The notes under the pieces are model-generated. The model ran no database searches. It was not told the DNA's origin and saw nothing but the letters and a program-made list of their open reading frames with translations. From NCBI RefSeq assembly GCF_047948215.1, contig NC_134457.1, forward strand, positions 90,544,898 through 90,608,897: a stretch of DNA of 64,000 nucleotides, written 5' to 3'. The DNA is from Lycorma delicatula (Eukaryota > Arthropoda > Insecta > Hemiptera > Fulgoridae). The position numbers were made by a program, and so were the translations under genes. This document shows positions 47,171-61,040 of the stretch, piece after piece (positions within the stretch are counted from its first letter, which is position 1; every line of letters begins with the position of its first letter).

Positions 47171-48350
47171 TATTAATTTTAATGATGGGAATTCATTAAA
47201 AATATTTATATAAGTATGTTAAACTCATTAGTTTTGTTTACACGTTCAACCATGCGCTTCAGTTGAATATACATGTTCAAAATCACATCACATCAGTATT
47301 AGACGACAACGGTTTATTTAAACCAGTTGTCGTCTGTCGTACAACTTGAATGATGTTCAATGTCTGTATAATTGGTCAGTTTAACATTGCACGAGTACGA
47401 TAGTGGGGTCGTATCTCTTGTGTGAAGCGTCAACATAAGTTCAAGTGATAATGATTAATGGGTTGTAATGTAAGATCATTCATTAATCAAGCATTCAAGT
47501 TGATCTGTCCACACAGCACATTACCGGCCGTGTTTAAATATACAATCCTGTCGGCTATTCTCATTCAATCTGTGATGTTAATCGAATTGTTTTGACATTT
47601 TACTTTTAATTAATTTATTTCAATAATCAAAATATAAATCGTAAACTTTTTTACTGAAATTATTAATTCACATTCATACATATTTAGAATACATATTGTA
47701 CATATCATACATATTTTATACATTGTAAAATGATGCAATGTAAAGTAAATTTTTCAAACTTTTTAGTGAGAACGGTCTGCTTTTATACCAATAGCTACAG
47801 TTGAAAAAATAATATGCGCGAGGTACTACTACGCACCCTGTTACAGATTACTTAAAAACAACATTCATCACTGCCTTTCTGAAACCAGTAATGAATATAT
47901 TATAATCCAAAAATAGGGAACGATCCTATAGCATTATTTATCTTTATATCCATTATAACATTTGTTTTACCAAACATTATTTACATTAACTCTGGTTCAT
48001 TTCTATATTATACTCGGCGTGTTCCATCCTTGCAGATGAGTTCCAATCTAAGTAACTCCTTTCATAATGAGTGAGAAAAGAAAAAAGGATATTTTATTTC
48101 CCAATCACCTTTTAGTTAACTTTTGTAATGTAAAATCCTTATAAAAAGACTAATATATACATTTTTTATTCTGATCGGTACATAATATATATCACGTCAG
48201 GAACTGAAATACTAGTTATAAAATTTAAAAAAAAATAGGTGTGACAAAGACAGATACTGTTACTTTAAAATATAGACGCATGAATATAAACACATATGTT
48301 TTAAATTTCTTTAAAATATAAACACAGAAAATACATGAAGTTACTAAATA
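47171..48350. other. AT-rich interval with a strong hairpin
   Basis: A near-perfect hairpin lies at 47301-47335: AGACGACAACGGTTTA pairs with TAAACCAGTTGTCGTCT with a single bulged base. No gene was recognised. Confidence 0.55.
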
Positions 48351-48354
48351 TAAA

Positions 48355-48992
48355 AAATCTAATGTGGACACCACATCACTTCCTTGTACGCCTATTAAAT
48401 TACATATACGCATCTTTAAAAGTACATATAATTTTATTTCACTAATAACTTCTGATTTTTTCATTTTTTTTGTTATTGAATTATTATTTACTGTAAAAGT
48501 TTTTTTACAATCAGAGGTAAATACGTAATTATTAATAAATGAATATATTTAAATTAAAAAAAAAGTTAAAAAGAAGAAAATGAAGTCAAATTCGAAACGA
48601 TGTTCCTTCCCCTTTTATGATCAAAATATTTCATTAATTAAAATTTTATTTGTCTATAACTCTGGAACCAATGAAAATAAGTATAACTTATATATCCAAT
48701 TTTTTTTTGTAATTTTGGGCTTTTTTGGACATATTTGGTCAAGTCGATTGCAATGAAAAAGAGAGGTGCACAACTAGATGTTACAACAGTCCTAAAACCA
48801 AAATTTCAACCTCCTACGGCTAATCGTTTTTTAGTTATGCGAGATATATACATACACACATACGCAAGTACGTACGTACAGATGTCACACCGAAACTAGT
48901 CAAAATGGATTCAATGCGATGGTCAAAATGGATATTTCCGTTGAAATCTGAAAACCGAAATTTATCGCAACCACAATATTTCCTTTAATTTT
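48355..48992 (-). repeat. 0.7-kb CTTCCTTGTACG interspersed repeat, copy C
   Basis: It is inverted relative to copies A and B. Its right part reads as the reverse complement of the 5' half (GACTAGTTTCGGTGTGACAT on the minus strand near 48885), and its left part contains CACTTCCTTGTACGCCTATT near 48375. The outermost 5' bases near 48985 are altered (TTCAAGGAA instead of CGTACAAGGAAG), so this copy has lost one clean terminus. Confidence 0.83.
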
Positions 48993-51049
48993 TCAAGGAA
49001 TTAAAAATAACAACTAATAATTCATAATGTAGAAAAGGACTTAATGAAATTATTTAAGCATATATGTAAATAAATGTTTAACGGAATGCAGAAAATTTAG
49101 GTTTTTTAAAAATTCATCGATTATTATTTCTATAAAAGGAAATCTCTTAACTGTATTTTAGATAAATTGGTGGGATGATCATTTTAGAATTGTTGGATAG
49201 TTTATTTTTTAATTTATTGCATCGCATATTTATATATACAAAGACATGGAAAATTAAACTTTTTAATTTTCTGAATATTGGTCTACATGACCCATTGTTA
49301 CCAGTGTTAAACGTTAGAAAACATCTCACTTTTTGATTGAGCGCAAGAGATAATATACTTCAGATGGGATTATAATCTTCGTATATATATATATATATAT
49401 ATACTACTTCGTATACTACTTCGTATATATATCGTAGATGGGATTATATACTTTGTATATCTTCGACGTATCTCCCAGACTATTTGATAAATATTTGTCT
49501 AATTGAATAGATAAATGATGTCAGAACAGTGTGAAATTATGTTTTACATAGTGAATTTTAACTTTTCTTTAGTTTTGTAGAATGGAATTTTTTAATACAG
49601 GTGGCAGCAATAACAATTTCTTCATCCCCATTATTTTCATTAAATAAACTAAAGAATCAAGAAGAGATAATGTTGTTGTTCCTTTCTCTACTCTCTGGAA
49701 AGAGACCTGAACATTCGCTGATGGAACTGTTTTCTGAAACCCGATTGGTATAGATGGATGAAAATTTAGCTTGCTAAATTCGGCGAAAATGCGTATGGGT
49801 AGGAAGGACCAGCCTAAAACACGCAAATAAAATTTTAAAGATATCTGTCTGCTATTAATTAATCTTTAACCTCATTGTTGTCACCCAGTCTGGATATTTT
49901 TGAACAAAAATTTTTCATTATCAGACATTTTTCAATAAATATCTGTTTCAGCAGGAATGGTATTAAAAATAATAATAATAATAATAATATAGAAAAGGAT
50001 AGACGTGATCATTTTATTTTTGTTTAATGATTTTTATTTATAATTCAAAATAAAATATTCGTATTCAAGTAATGATTTTTAATATGAAAAAAAAGTAATG
50101 TTAAATACGGTTAAAATATGAATACGGTTGTAAAAATGCATTTATTAAAAAATATACACTGTGTACATATATATTTCGTATAATTACGTTGTACTGAAAG
50201 AGAATATTATGAAAAATCATCCGGGTCTAATTTAAAATAAAAAAAATATTAGACCATGTTGACTTGTTATACCAGGATGTAAATAAATAAATTAAAATGG
50301 CTCTAGCAATTATGATATAAAAATAAAATAAATTAAAAATTAAATAACTGAACAAAACAGTTTAAAAAGTTTCTAGATATCGATATTCATGTCAGTCGAA
50401 TAAAAACATGTTGACTTATACATACATGACAAGGGGAATTTGTTCTTTGACCGGAGTTAATGTAGGCTGTACGTGTGTGCTATCTAAGCATAACTGTGCG
50501 GTCAGTGGTTGTGTTATAAAACATGATGCAGAAGTTGTAGAAACCAAGGTGAGGTCTAGTTTTACATTATAGTAATAATACTCCTACGTTATGAAAAAAA
50601 ATAGATTTATAATTAATTTATGGAATTACTTATCGAATTTATTCGTAAAAAATGTAATATTTATGTTATTTATTCTAACTCCAATAATTGTGTAAATTTT
50701 TAATTTTCACTAAAAAGAGGAGGTTTTCAAATACACTTGTAGGTATAAATCTTTTTTCTTAATCTTCATCAGATGGAATAATTTCGATGATTCTTGTTTT
50801 ATTTTGTGAAGAGATTGTCTACATTTTCCTAGTAACGGCAGAAAAAAATAAAACGTCACACAAATGATTTCTGAATATTTTTTACTTTTTTAACGGACAT
50901 CAATGCTTTTGGATTGCGCACAGTATTGAATTGTTATAGGTAGTAAGGTAAATAAAAAAAGCATAGCAAATATGACAGAGATCTATTAACATAAAAACTT
51001 TTACTATCACTTTTATTTGTATGAGATATGTGATTTTTTTCTTTAATGC
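48993..51049. other. AT-rich interval; a 54-codon frame with possible splice donor
   Basis: (TA)n at 49383-49402 lies inside a local duplication of AGATGGGATTATA. The frame 50408-50572 (plus) is Cys-rich near its middle (GCTCVLSKHNCAVSGCVIKH) and is crossed by AAG|GTGAGG at 50549-50554, which looks like a 5' splice site. I do not recognise the peptide and cannot call it a gene. Confidence 0.4.
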
Positions 51050-51057
51050 TATCAGTA

Positions 51058-51493
51058 GAGACCGGATTGTTTGCATTTGCATATGTACTTGCATATTAAG
51101 CCCATTCTTATCGGTTATTGCATACTTTCCTTAAAATCTAGTAATGATACATATTTTCGCTACATTTACAATATTTTTCGGTAGGGTACCTTGTCAATAA
51201 ATGAAATCTTACGTTGTAGACGGCCAAACCTATCAGTTACACGCTCTTAGAGCGCACTTAGCAGCCGCGGAACAGTACCTCTGATATTTTTATGTTCCCA
51301 AAGTAACAAAATGTTAAATAATTGTTAATTATCGAATTTATCGATATGTTATTCAACTACTTACTAATTGTAGGCTGATTTTGAAATAAAAAAAATAAAA
51401 ATTACTATTTTTTTTTTAAATTTAAAATTGCATATTTTAAGCATTTTTCATGCATATTTCAAGATTTTTATGTTGCATATAATCCGGTCTCTA
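51058..51493. mobile_element. hAT-type MITE, 436 bp, with perfect TIR and TSD
   Basis: The termini are perfect 13-bp inverted repeats TAGAGACCGGATT (51058-51070) and AATCCGGTCTCTA (51481-51493). They are flanked by a perfect 8-bp direct repeat GCTATCAG at 51050-51057 and 51494-51501. TAGAGA-type termini and 8-bp TSDs are standard for hAT elements. Several TGCATAT / ATTTGCAT motifs cluster inside both ends and resemble hAT subterminal binding repeats. There is no open frame, so it is a non-autonomous MITE. Perfect TSD and TIR indicate a young insertion. Confidence 0.93.
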
Positions 51494-51501
51494 GCTATCA
51501 G

Positions 51502-53800
51502 AAAAAAATTAGTTTTACTCTTAAAGTTAATTAAAATTTCAATTTAAAGTTTACTGCGTAATGTATTTCTTTCTTTTAGAGCAAAATATATAAGAACATA
51601 AAATAATACTTTTTCAACAGTAGCGCATACCGTAAATAATGTAATCTACCCAAAGTTTCCGAGGACGTAAATCAGATAAACTTATAACCTACTATAGTTT
51701 TGATAAGCAAAACATTCCGAGTGGAAAGGACGGAAGGAGGGAGAGAACTGATTTTTTTTGTTTTTAAGGCTCTTTGGTGTACTGATACATGGAGCTCATT
51801 TCAAGGCTCGCTGGACCGAACGAGACTTTCTTATTCTCCCCTTCCCGTTACTTTTTATCTTTTACCTAGCGTAAATATTTTATAAATATTTTGACATGAG
51901 GGAATTTTTTTTTATATTAAAAAATTTACTAAAATGGGTTTTATTTTCCTTATTAAGTATATTGTTATTAAAATTATCCAAAAAAAAATGTTCTTAAAAA
52001 CTACAAAAAAAGTATATGCATAATTATAAAAAAAAAATATTATTTTTGCATATTAAAATTAATATAAATTTTACTAGTGCCGAAGCGTAAAATATTAAAA
52101 AAAATGGCTATTATATATTATTACTATAATTTTATTATTAATAATGGCTAATTGGTATTGATATAAATTTATTATATAATAATAATTCCATCTACCAACA
52201 ATTTTTATTATTATGTCCGAGCGTTTTCGGATATTAATCCATCATCTAGATCATTTATGTATTATGCATTATAATTATTTCCTTCACAAATTAATATATT
52301 ACATGAATTTTGAATTTTAAAAACAAAAATTATAAATACAATTATTGATCGTCAAAAGGTAAAAATAATGTCGACGTTGTCCGTACATGACAACACGTAA
52401 CAATTACAAGTACATAACAACTGAGAGCTGGTTCACAATAAATAAAGTACTTGAAAAATAGTTGTTTTTTGTTAATTGGAGTAGATAATTCTCACATACA
52501 ATTATGTAATGAACTAGAGTATTGTATTTTGGTGAATTCATTGTACAGATGCCCTTGTGTATCTCTGCAGGATAAGTATGTTTGTAACTTTTCATGTATG
52601 TATTATTTTATATGTGTTTACATAAATTAAAATATAATTAAAACATTAATAAATAAATAAAAATTTTTTGAATTTTTTTTGGGTTTAATAGGTTTAAATT
52701 TCTTTAAGTTTTAATCTCTTTTCATTTTATTTTACATTTTTATTTTATAAATATGGATAAAACTATAACGAAGACTGTTCATAAAAAAAAGACTTTTACA
52801 AGGAATGCACTGGTGAGAATGCAAATTAAGGCTCTCTAAAATGTAGGAATAAGAATCATTCTTATCAACTAACTGTTAAACCAAAAATTTCCCATTAATT
52901 AAAGAATTTAAACCTACACGCAGCAGGGTAAAGTGAAATTTAAGTGAATCTATATGTAATGTGCTATTAGCATCATCATCAAGTAGGTTGTTGTCAGGAA
53001 GGCTATCTGGCTAATAAAAAAAGCTAAAAATACTACATTTACATATTATTGAATCAACATTTTATTCATCAGTTCAGCGAAAATAAACATTTTTATTATT
53101 GTAGTTCAACCACTATTATTTTGTTTGTCTACATAATGCATAAATCAGTTTTCGTAGTAAAGAATATTCAATAAAGAAAGATTTACTGTATGATAAACTA
53201 ATAACAAATACATCAAAAGATCGTCAGATTTTAAAAGAATGTGTTTTAAAGAGTAGAGCACCAGCTAAATGAAATTTGAGATTTGTCTTTGATCAAAAAT
53301 CAACAATCTTCGATATACCTATGAATATAAACCGTATCTAATACCAAAATCAAAAGAAAAAATATAAAGTAAAACTAAAGGAATAAAATTGTCATGCTTT
53401 ACATATTTTTATATAGAAAACAGAAAAGACTTATTTATTGGAAATAAATAAGGAAAATTTATTTTTTATTTTTTTAATATATAAATATCCTTACAGATAC
53501 CTTCTATAAATGATTTAAGTAATATATTTTAAAACATAAAATTCCTTTATTTCGTTTTAAAGCAGATAAAAAATTATATAATAACTTACAAAAATATTCT
53601 AGTTAGTTTACTAGATTATTATCAGTTTAAATTTTATAGATAAAAATATGACCAATAAAAATAAAATCACTAAAATGTGAAAATGAGAATCTAAACCACT
53701 ATTATAAAAATAATATTGGTTTAAATTCTTTTGCACAAATAGCTGCTATCCTAGCTGCAAAATTAGATACATTCATATAATAAAATTCATAGAATAAAAC
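51502..53800. other. AT-rich interval without recognised gene
   Basis: No motif was recognised. A 61-codon frame at 51700-51885 looks like chance. Confidence 0.5.
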
Positions 53801-53819
53801 ACTTATATAAAACAACATT

Positions 53820-56800
53820 TTCTCCTCAATTCTATATTTATTAAAATTTTTTTAAATCGATAACCAATTAAAAATAAACAACTAACTAACCCTTAATATT
53901 TAATCTAAGTCGAAAAGATAAAATTTTAAAGAACTACATTTTTTTACATTTAAGACTGCTTTTAGAATTCATGTTATAACTATTTTTTTGCGTTTATTCG
54001 TATTTTATTTATATATTTATATTTTGTAAAAAAAAAGTCTTATTAAACGTGTTCTAAGCTTTTATGGAATGAAGGATTAATAAATAAATGCTTTATTACT
54101 CTTTTAATTCTGTTTTTTAATGAATTTTCTTAATTTTTTGCAACAAAACCTCTTAACGTCAGAATGAATTTTATAACATAAAGTTATCAATCATTATACC
54201 ATGGAATATATATATATATATTTTTTTTTTGTAAATAAATTTCATATAGTTAAAGATTACCAAATAAATTTCCTTTTTTTTGATAAGTGAAAAACCACCG
54301 AGACTATTTAATCCAAAGAAGCGCAAATGGTGCCATTCATAAACCATTTATAACCTAAAAGATTGAAACCAACCGAATAAACAATAGATATAAAATAATA
54401 TAAAACAAATCTTGAAAAGTGCAGTGTGCAGGTAAACAGAAGTAATAAGGGGTGTAAATGGACATCATATTTAAAAATGCTGACAACAAAGTTGATATAC
54501 TTTTCTGGCATTGGTTATTTATTTTTATGTAGTGCAAAAATAATGATACATGAACATAATGATACAAAAAAAGTTTAAAAAATTTAAAAAATCGATATTT
54601 TTAAACGCAGATTGGCTCCCCCACCCCTCATATTGCCCCAAAATATATACTTTTTGAGTCACTTTCACTACTACTACGCCTAAGAAAACATTTAAAAAAA
54701 TCTTGTTAAAGAATGTGCAATAAATGAAAATATAGTTTTTTCGATTTTAGGAAAAGAGGAAATTTTTGGAAAATTTTTTTTTAAATGGTAAGATAAGCAT
54801 GCACGTATGTAAGCTGATCTTACATACGTACAGCTTAGTGTAGCTGACCTTAATATATTATATTTGCAAAATTTTGAGAAAATTAACTCCAATAAAATTA
54901 TACCCCCTGGAAATATTGACACAAAATTCATTTTCTTTCACGTCATAAAAAATTCAACTCCAATTTGTTGCCTACTTAGGTTTCAACATATTAAATAAGT
55001 AAAATTCCGATGAAAAATTTTGATATACTTTACCGACGGTTCAGCCTAATAAAACATGAAAATACATAAAAGCAAAAATGTAAGAAATTTATAACTTAAA
55101 GACTATTTAAAAATTGGTTCTCAATATAAGTAGATGATTTATATGCATTTTTTTTACTTTCAGCATTCTCATAAAAATAGAATCGTAAAATGTACAAACT
55201 GATTTTATGTTGATAAATAAATAATTAATTAATAAAACATTCTTTTTAAAGGTTATAAAGAATTTAACAATTACAATATTAAAAAATTATTTATCAACTT
55301 ACTTATCACTGTAGACGTACCATTAAATTAATTTAATAATACTTCAAATAAAAATGAATATTTTATTTTTGTTTAAAATATATACATGATCGTTAAAATC
55401 ACATAACTTTAAATATTTATTTGTAAATGTTCTGGCATTTTATTCTTGTATAATTAAATAGAATAAAAAATATAACTTTCCATCGTTTTTATAATTTTTT
55501 TTAATGTTTTCTAAATAAATTAGTTTGATGGAATGCATGAATTATATGTACTCCTCGTATGATATTAAATTATCTACAAAATAAACTGAAGGTAATTGAA
55601 TTATATTACTTATTATTTTACGTAACCATTTATTAAAAATTAATAAAAAAATAAATAAAAAGACAATTTCAAATTTGAAGAGAGATACTTTTTTCAATTG
55701 TTCTTGAAATTTTAATTTTTTTCAGCAACAAATTAAAAAAAATATATAAAAGAATTTAATTTTAAGTAACCTGTAACCTTTAGTTAACGTCGATTTTAAA
55801 AAGTTAAAAATTTTAAGAACATTGAAAAATTATAATTTTTCAAATATTATATTTTTTTTAATTATTAAATTTAGCTTAAGGTTGGAAAATAACAGAGTAC
55901 GATGTAAAAGTCTTGGGACAGGGATGGATGGATGGAAACAGCATTGGCGTAAGGGGCCTGTCACCTGACAGAATTCCAGTTGATGATGAAAGTTAGCTTG
56001 AGTCCGACTACTTAACACTTTAAACATACCGTTAAATCTTCTTAGTATGTAAACCTTTAACTAACAACAACGAATTTTATTATAAACTACAGCAAAAATA
56101 GAATTAAACAATTTTATACTGTGTAAGAATATTAACGTTGATTTTAGGAAAATTAACTTCAAATGGTAAAGTGTATTATTAAACAATTCAGATATTAAGA
56201 GATACTGATCAATTATACTGGAATGAATTTTTTTTTTAAGTATATATTCAAACATTATTTTTCACTGATCATTGGACTAATTTTCATACTTTTTTTAAAT
56301 TTATATTAATGAAGACGTTATTCTGGTGGTTCTGTTGTAAGCTTTTTTTCAGAGAATGTTTGTGAACGACTTTATAAAAGAAAAATTACGTGGCCTATGT
56401 AAACAATTTTAGTAATCTTTATTTTGTTATTTTAATTTCATAGTATTGGATTATTGTGACGTAATAATGTGTAGCTTGATGTCGTTCTCATCCTCAAATA
56501 TTTTCATGAAAAAATTCAGGAAAATTATTCGGGAACCTTGAGGTAAAGTAATAGTTTATATTCCCGTTTTTCACAAAGCCTTAACCACGCTGGTAATTGT
56601 CTCTTTATGTAATTTGTAATCCTAAATATTTTTTTAAATAAAACAAATTAAAATTAGCTTAAAAATGGTTAAACACAATTTATTAAAAAGTCTCCTTTTG
56701 AAATTAAAACAAAAACTATTCTTTAATTCTTCTTTCAATTTCAACATATTGAAATCAGCGCCTAACTAAGAGTTAATAGCTGCTATTGGAAAAAAACAGC

Positions 56801-59800
56801 TATATTATACATAAATATTTGGAAATATGACAATAAAAAAATAAAGCAAAATATTAATAAATAAAAAAAGGAAATAAAAAATTATTTACATAACACTACA
56901 AAGTATTTCTAAATGATTGTAAAATATAAGCAATGGATATAAACAAACTATTGTTATAGGAAATTCAAATCATAACTTTTAAACCAAAAAAGCCTACAAC
57001 TAACAAAAATCAAAAAAAAATATTGAAAGTAATATCACTACTAAGTTAGATAAAAAAAATTTAGACCAAAAAAAATCCTTACAAAAAAATAATAAACTTA
57101 AAAATAAATTAATTTGGTTTAATAAAAAGTATTCTAAAATTTTAAAAGTCATATTTTTTCAATTTGTTCTTTAGATTTCAACACTTCTAAGTCAGCAATG
57201 AATTAAACAAAAAAATATATATCACGAATTTAATTTTAATTAACTCTTAATCTAGCGTCAATTTCAAAAAGTTAAAATTTTTAAAAAGAATTAAAAAATT
57301 ATTTTTCAAATTTTAGTACAGTTTTTTTTTAAATTAATAAACAGCTTAAGATTGGAAATTATCAGGGGACGATGAATAAGAAATAGCAGATACTAACTAA
57401 CTCTTAATAAGGCACGGATTTCAAAATGTTAAAATTGGAAGAAGACTTAAAGAATTGTTTTGTTTTTTTTTTTAAAAAAGACTACTTTTCTACGCTTCTT
57501 TTAGTATTAGAAACTTAGTTACAGACACTTTAATCGTTCACAGAAAGAAATATTCAAATTAGTCATACAATTTTCGAATTATGCATAATAAAAAATAAAA
57601 GTAAACAAAAAAACTTTAATCCTTCTTGAATCCAATATAAATATAATTAAATCGATAATTGATAAAAATGAAATAAAATAATTGTGGTCAAGTTAATAGG
57701 GTTGAATAAGATAAACATTTACAGCCAGAAAAATATAAATCTTTAACCAATCAATAAGATATAATTTCCTTATCAATAAAATTTGAAGGAGAAGATAACC
57801 GTCTTATTCTTATGATAAATAACTCTCTAAGAGAGATTTATACAATTTAACATTCTAAAAAGTAAATATTTCAACAATGAGTTTCAGCATCATTATTGAT
57901 AATCTAAGTTTCTGAACTATTTAATTCTTGTTACTACGAGATTTTTTAAATTTCTCGATTTTAATTTAACTATTACTGTGATCAGTTCCTTGGAAGTGAT
58001 GAGCTATAGATGACTTTTCCGGCCGATTACAGTATAGAAAATTTCTAAAAATGAATAAAATGCTTCTTCCTTTCTCTAAATATCTAATTTTCTTTAAGCT
58101 TGCCTTAGATTTAATTTTATTGTCTAAGTCACTGATTCTCAAACTTTCTCGCCCACGCCTACATTGAGAATCAAACATTTTCTACAAAAGTGGACTTTTC
58201 TCTTTAAAGTGGAATATTTCGATTCAGAAAAATCGTAGACATAAAAAAAAATAAAGCTAGTTCTTAGCTTTCAAACGATTTTAATGCAGTTTACTGAAAA
58301 AAAATTGTTTCATTCATGCGCTCGATCAAACACGAAGAAATTGTTTCAAATTTTTAAAACTTATGACTAATTTTTTTAAATTTGATGATTTTTTAAATCT
58401 GAAGTATACTGTCAAAAAGTAGAGTATTCAAGCTTTAATTTTTTTTATTCGTCTTTCTTGGTTGCAAAGTTATAGTTTGAATACAATAATTTTTTATCAT
58501 AAAATATAGGTGTCCTTTAATGTTTTGTACTAGTGTAGTAGGTATTTACGTACTTATAAAAGGAAAACATAATTTTTGCCTTTTTTTTAATCAATCATCG
58601 CCTTCCTACACCGCCTGAACGTCCCCAATTTTCTTTGGGCTTTCTACCGCACCCCCCTGAAGGTCACCAGCGCCCACAAGAGGGCGTTATTGCCCACTTT
58701 GAGAACGGCCTAAATCAATCTATAAATATCCGACTTTTTCGACAGATAAAATTGAATCTTTATTGTTACAGAGAATAGAGGCCAATTTTTTAAACGTAGC
58801 CCCAGCAACATTAAAGTTGTGATTTTTTAAAATATTCTCTATCTATACAGAAAGCGATATGGAACTTTCATCTCTTACCCTCCTTCTGTATTATCCTTTT
58901 GGAAGTAAGGTTGTTCTGTAGTATTTATTGTCGATTAGTTTTAGTATATTTTCAAAGGTTTCTCTCGTAAAACCATTAAATACTTGTATCTTTAGAGAAA
59001 TTATTTTTTTGTAATAAAGAACAAACCAGACTAAGTAGCATAGGCTTCTTTAGTAAACTATCGCATTAGTAAGATAGTTTAAAAATGCAATAGTCTTAAA
59101 GGTGCCATCTTATGTCTCAAAGGATAAAAAGGATCGTTGGTGAGATATATGTACCAGTCATCATATTTTTTATAAATATCAAAAATAATTTTATTAATTA
59201 CATTTTAGATCCAAAAATGTCGATTTATGTTCATTTTCGGATGTAAATTTTAATTTAAAAAAAATTAGTTTAATTCTTTTAGAAATAAAAAGCACGCATT
59301 AAAATTAGCAAAACATATCATCTATGTACTCAATCAAAATTGCGGAAACTTTGATCTTATTAATAACTTAATGAATGAGAATTTTTACAGATTGCTAAAA
59401 TTTGTTATGTCAATTTTTTATGTCACTGCATGTGCCACAGTATTTCTATTAAGGAAACAATGGAAATTTTGAAGGATTGGCTGATTGTCCAATCTACTGA
59501 CTGTTGGTAAATTAGAGGATATATAAGGTTAAAAGAATTATATATGAAAAATTTTCTACGCTTAATAACGATTTTATAAAGAAATTTATAGAACAGCTAG
59601 GGAAAATACTGAAGTTTAAATTTTTGAAAAAGTTGAAAAAGTTTTATTTTCCGGATGAACGTAAAAAAATAATTTTTTCTAAAAATGTTGATTACAGAAA
59701 TTAAAATTGGAATTATGCAAAATAAAAATAAACAAAAAAATGTAGTCATTAAAACTGTAGATCCTTCTTAAATCCGATAAAAATAATTAAACCGATAACT

Positions 59801-59835
59801 AATAAAAATAAATTAAAAAAGAAACTAATAATTTA
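53820..59835. repeat. Domain of degenerate AT-rich paralogous repeats
   Basis: Blocks recur in similar order. AAATCGATAA(C/T) plus AATAAAAAT appears near 53857, 57650 and 59790 (as AAACCGATAACTAATAAAAA). GAATTATGCA(A/T)AATAAAAA plus AAACAAAAAAA appears near 57573 and 59710. CAGCTTAAG(A/G)TTGGAAA appears near 55872 and 57342. TTCAAAAAGTTAAAATTTTT-type sequence appears near 55795 and 57268. They look like scattered diverged copies of one long AT-rich unit. Period and ends cannot be fixed by eye. A hairpin CGTATGTAAG / CTTACATACG lies at 54804-54828. Confidence 0.5.
58130..58707. mobile_element. Degenerate hAT-type MITE
   Basis: The left end CACTGATTCTCAAACTTTCT (58130) and the reverse complement of the right end, CGTTCTCAAAGTGGGCAATA, share TTCTCAAA followed by a GGGC/CGCCCAC block. 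These resemble the common hAT terminus CAGTGGTTCTCAAA. Flanks GTCTAAGT (58122-58129) and GCCTAAAT (58708-58715) match at 6 of 8 positions, a plausible eroded TSD. The right terminus seems to have lost about four bases. GC-rich subterminal sequence lies at 58600-58700. No transposase remains. Confidence 0.66.
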
Positions 59836-60970
59836 TTTAAAAAAAAATGGTTCACGAGCAAACTTACATGAACTCACGGATATATCATTTATTAGTGAAC
59901 CAAAATGACAAAACAATCAGCAAAGTAGGAAGGATTTTTTTTCATTTGTTTAATTTCCGAAATGTGTTTTATTAAAAAAAATAAAACGTTTTGTTGTAAA
60001 TTCCGAAGCTCCTATTCAGTTTTATAAATATCTCATAATAATTACAGTTTATATTCCCGTTAAGAAAGAATAAATAGCAAGGTAATAATTAACATAATAC
60101 TATAAAATTCGAAATTAAACATAAATGTAGTACAATTTTTAAGTTAAATGTTTTAGAATTGGAAAAAATGAATACGCATAGTATTTTAAATAACTTTGCA
60201 TGAATCATGACAATTTGCGTGGAGTATTTATTTTTCATAATTATATAAACTAACTGTACACAGATTTCTTAAAATTATATACTTTGCTTCTGTTTACTTA
60301 ACAATAATACATTATATAATATAAACATACATAACTATAAGAGGTCTATTATAAGTTAATGAAATAGTATATTGTAGGTCATTTTTTTTTTAACTTCTGT
60401 AGCAGTTACAGAAGTATTTACTCACAGTTTAGTCTCAAGAAAAGAAAATATTAAAAATAATAGGCGGGACGACATGTGATATTATTTTTAAATTATTCAA
60501 AATAATTATAAATGCTAAAGTATAGGTTTATTTTTAACTAGTTATTAAGTCTATCTATTAACAACAGGGAATACAACAGCTTCCTTTATTAAATTTTTAA
60601 AATTAGACACGATTCTTTTTTATCTATAATTTTAGAATATATCAGCATATACCAACTCTCAATTCCAATCTTTATATAATACTCAATCCAAGGTCTTTAT
60701 ATAATTCGAAAATATATCATTCCAAAGTGTAAAAATAATAACGAACCTTTGCAAATTTTGTTTAAGAAAAAGTTAGTTTTGAAAAGGAACGTTTTTTGAA
60801 ATGTAATAATGAAAATAAATTCTTAAAAAAACCAGTATATTTATCAACGCCAAAACTTAGAAAAATTTAAAACTTTAAAGCCAAAACTTTACAAAGATCT
60901 GAGAATTTGTAGTTAAATTAGTTACGGAGAATTGCGACTAAGTCTTTCAAATTACTTTTCATTAAAAAAA
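59836..60970. other. AT-rich interval without recognised gene
   Basis: No coding or repeat signal was recognised. Confidence 0.5.
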
Positions 60971-60971
60971 A

Positions 60972-61040
60972 ATGTGTAATGTAATTTAATAGGTGTACAA
61001 GGAAGCCATGTCGTGCCCACATCAGATTTTTTTTTTAAGA
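60972..61040 (+). repeat. 3' end fragment of the 0.7-kb CTTCCTTGTACG repeat
   Basis: The sequence TAATAGGTGTACAAGGAAGC followed by CATGTCGTGCCCACATCAGA and a T run corresponds to the last 60-70 bases of copies A and B. The rest of the element is absent. Confidence 0.78.
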
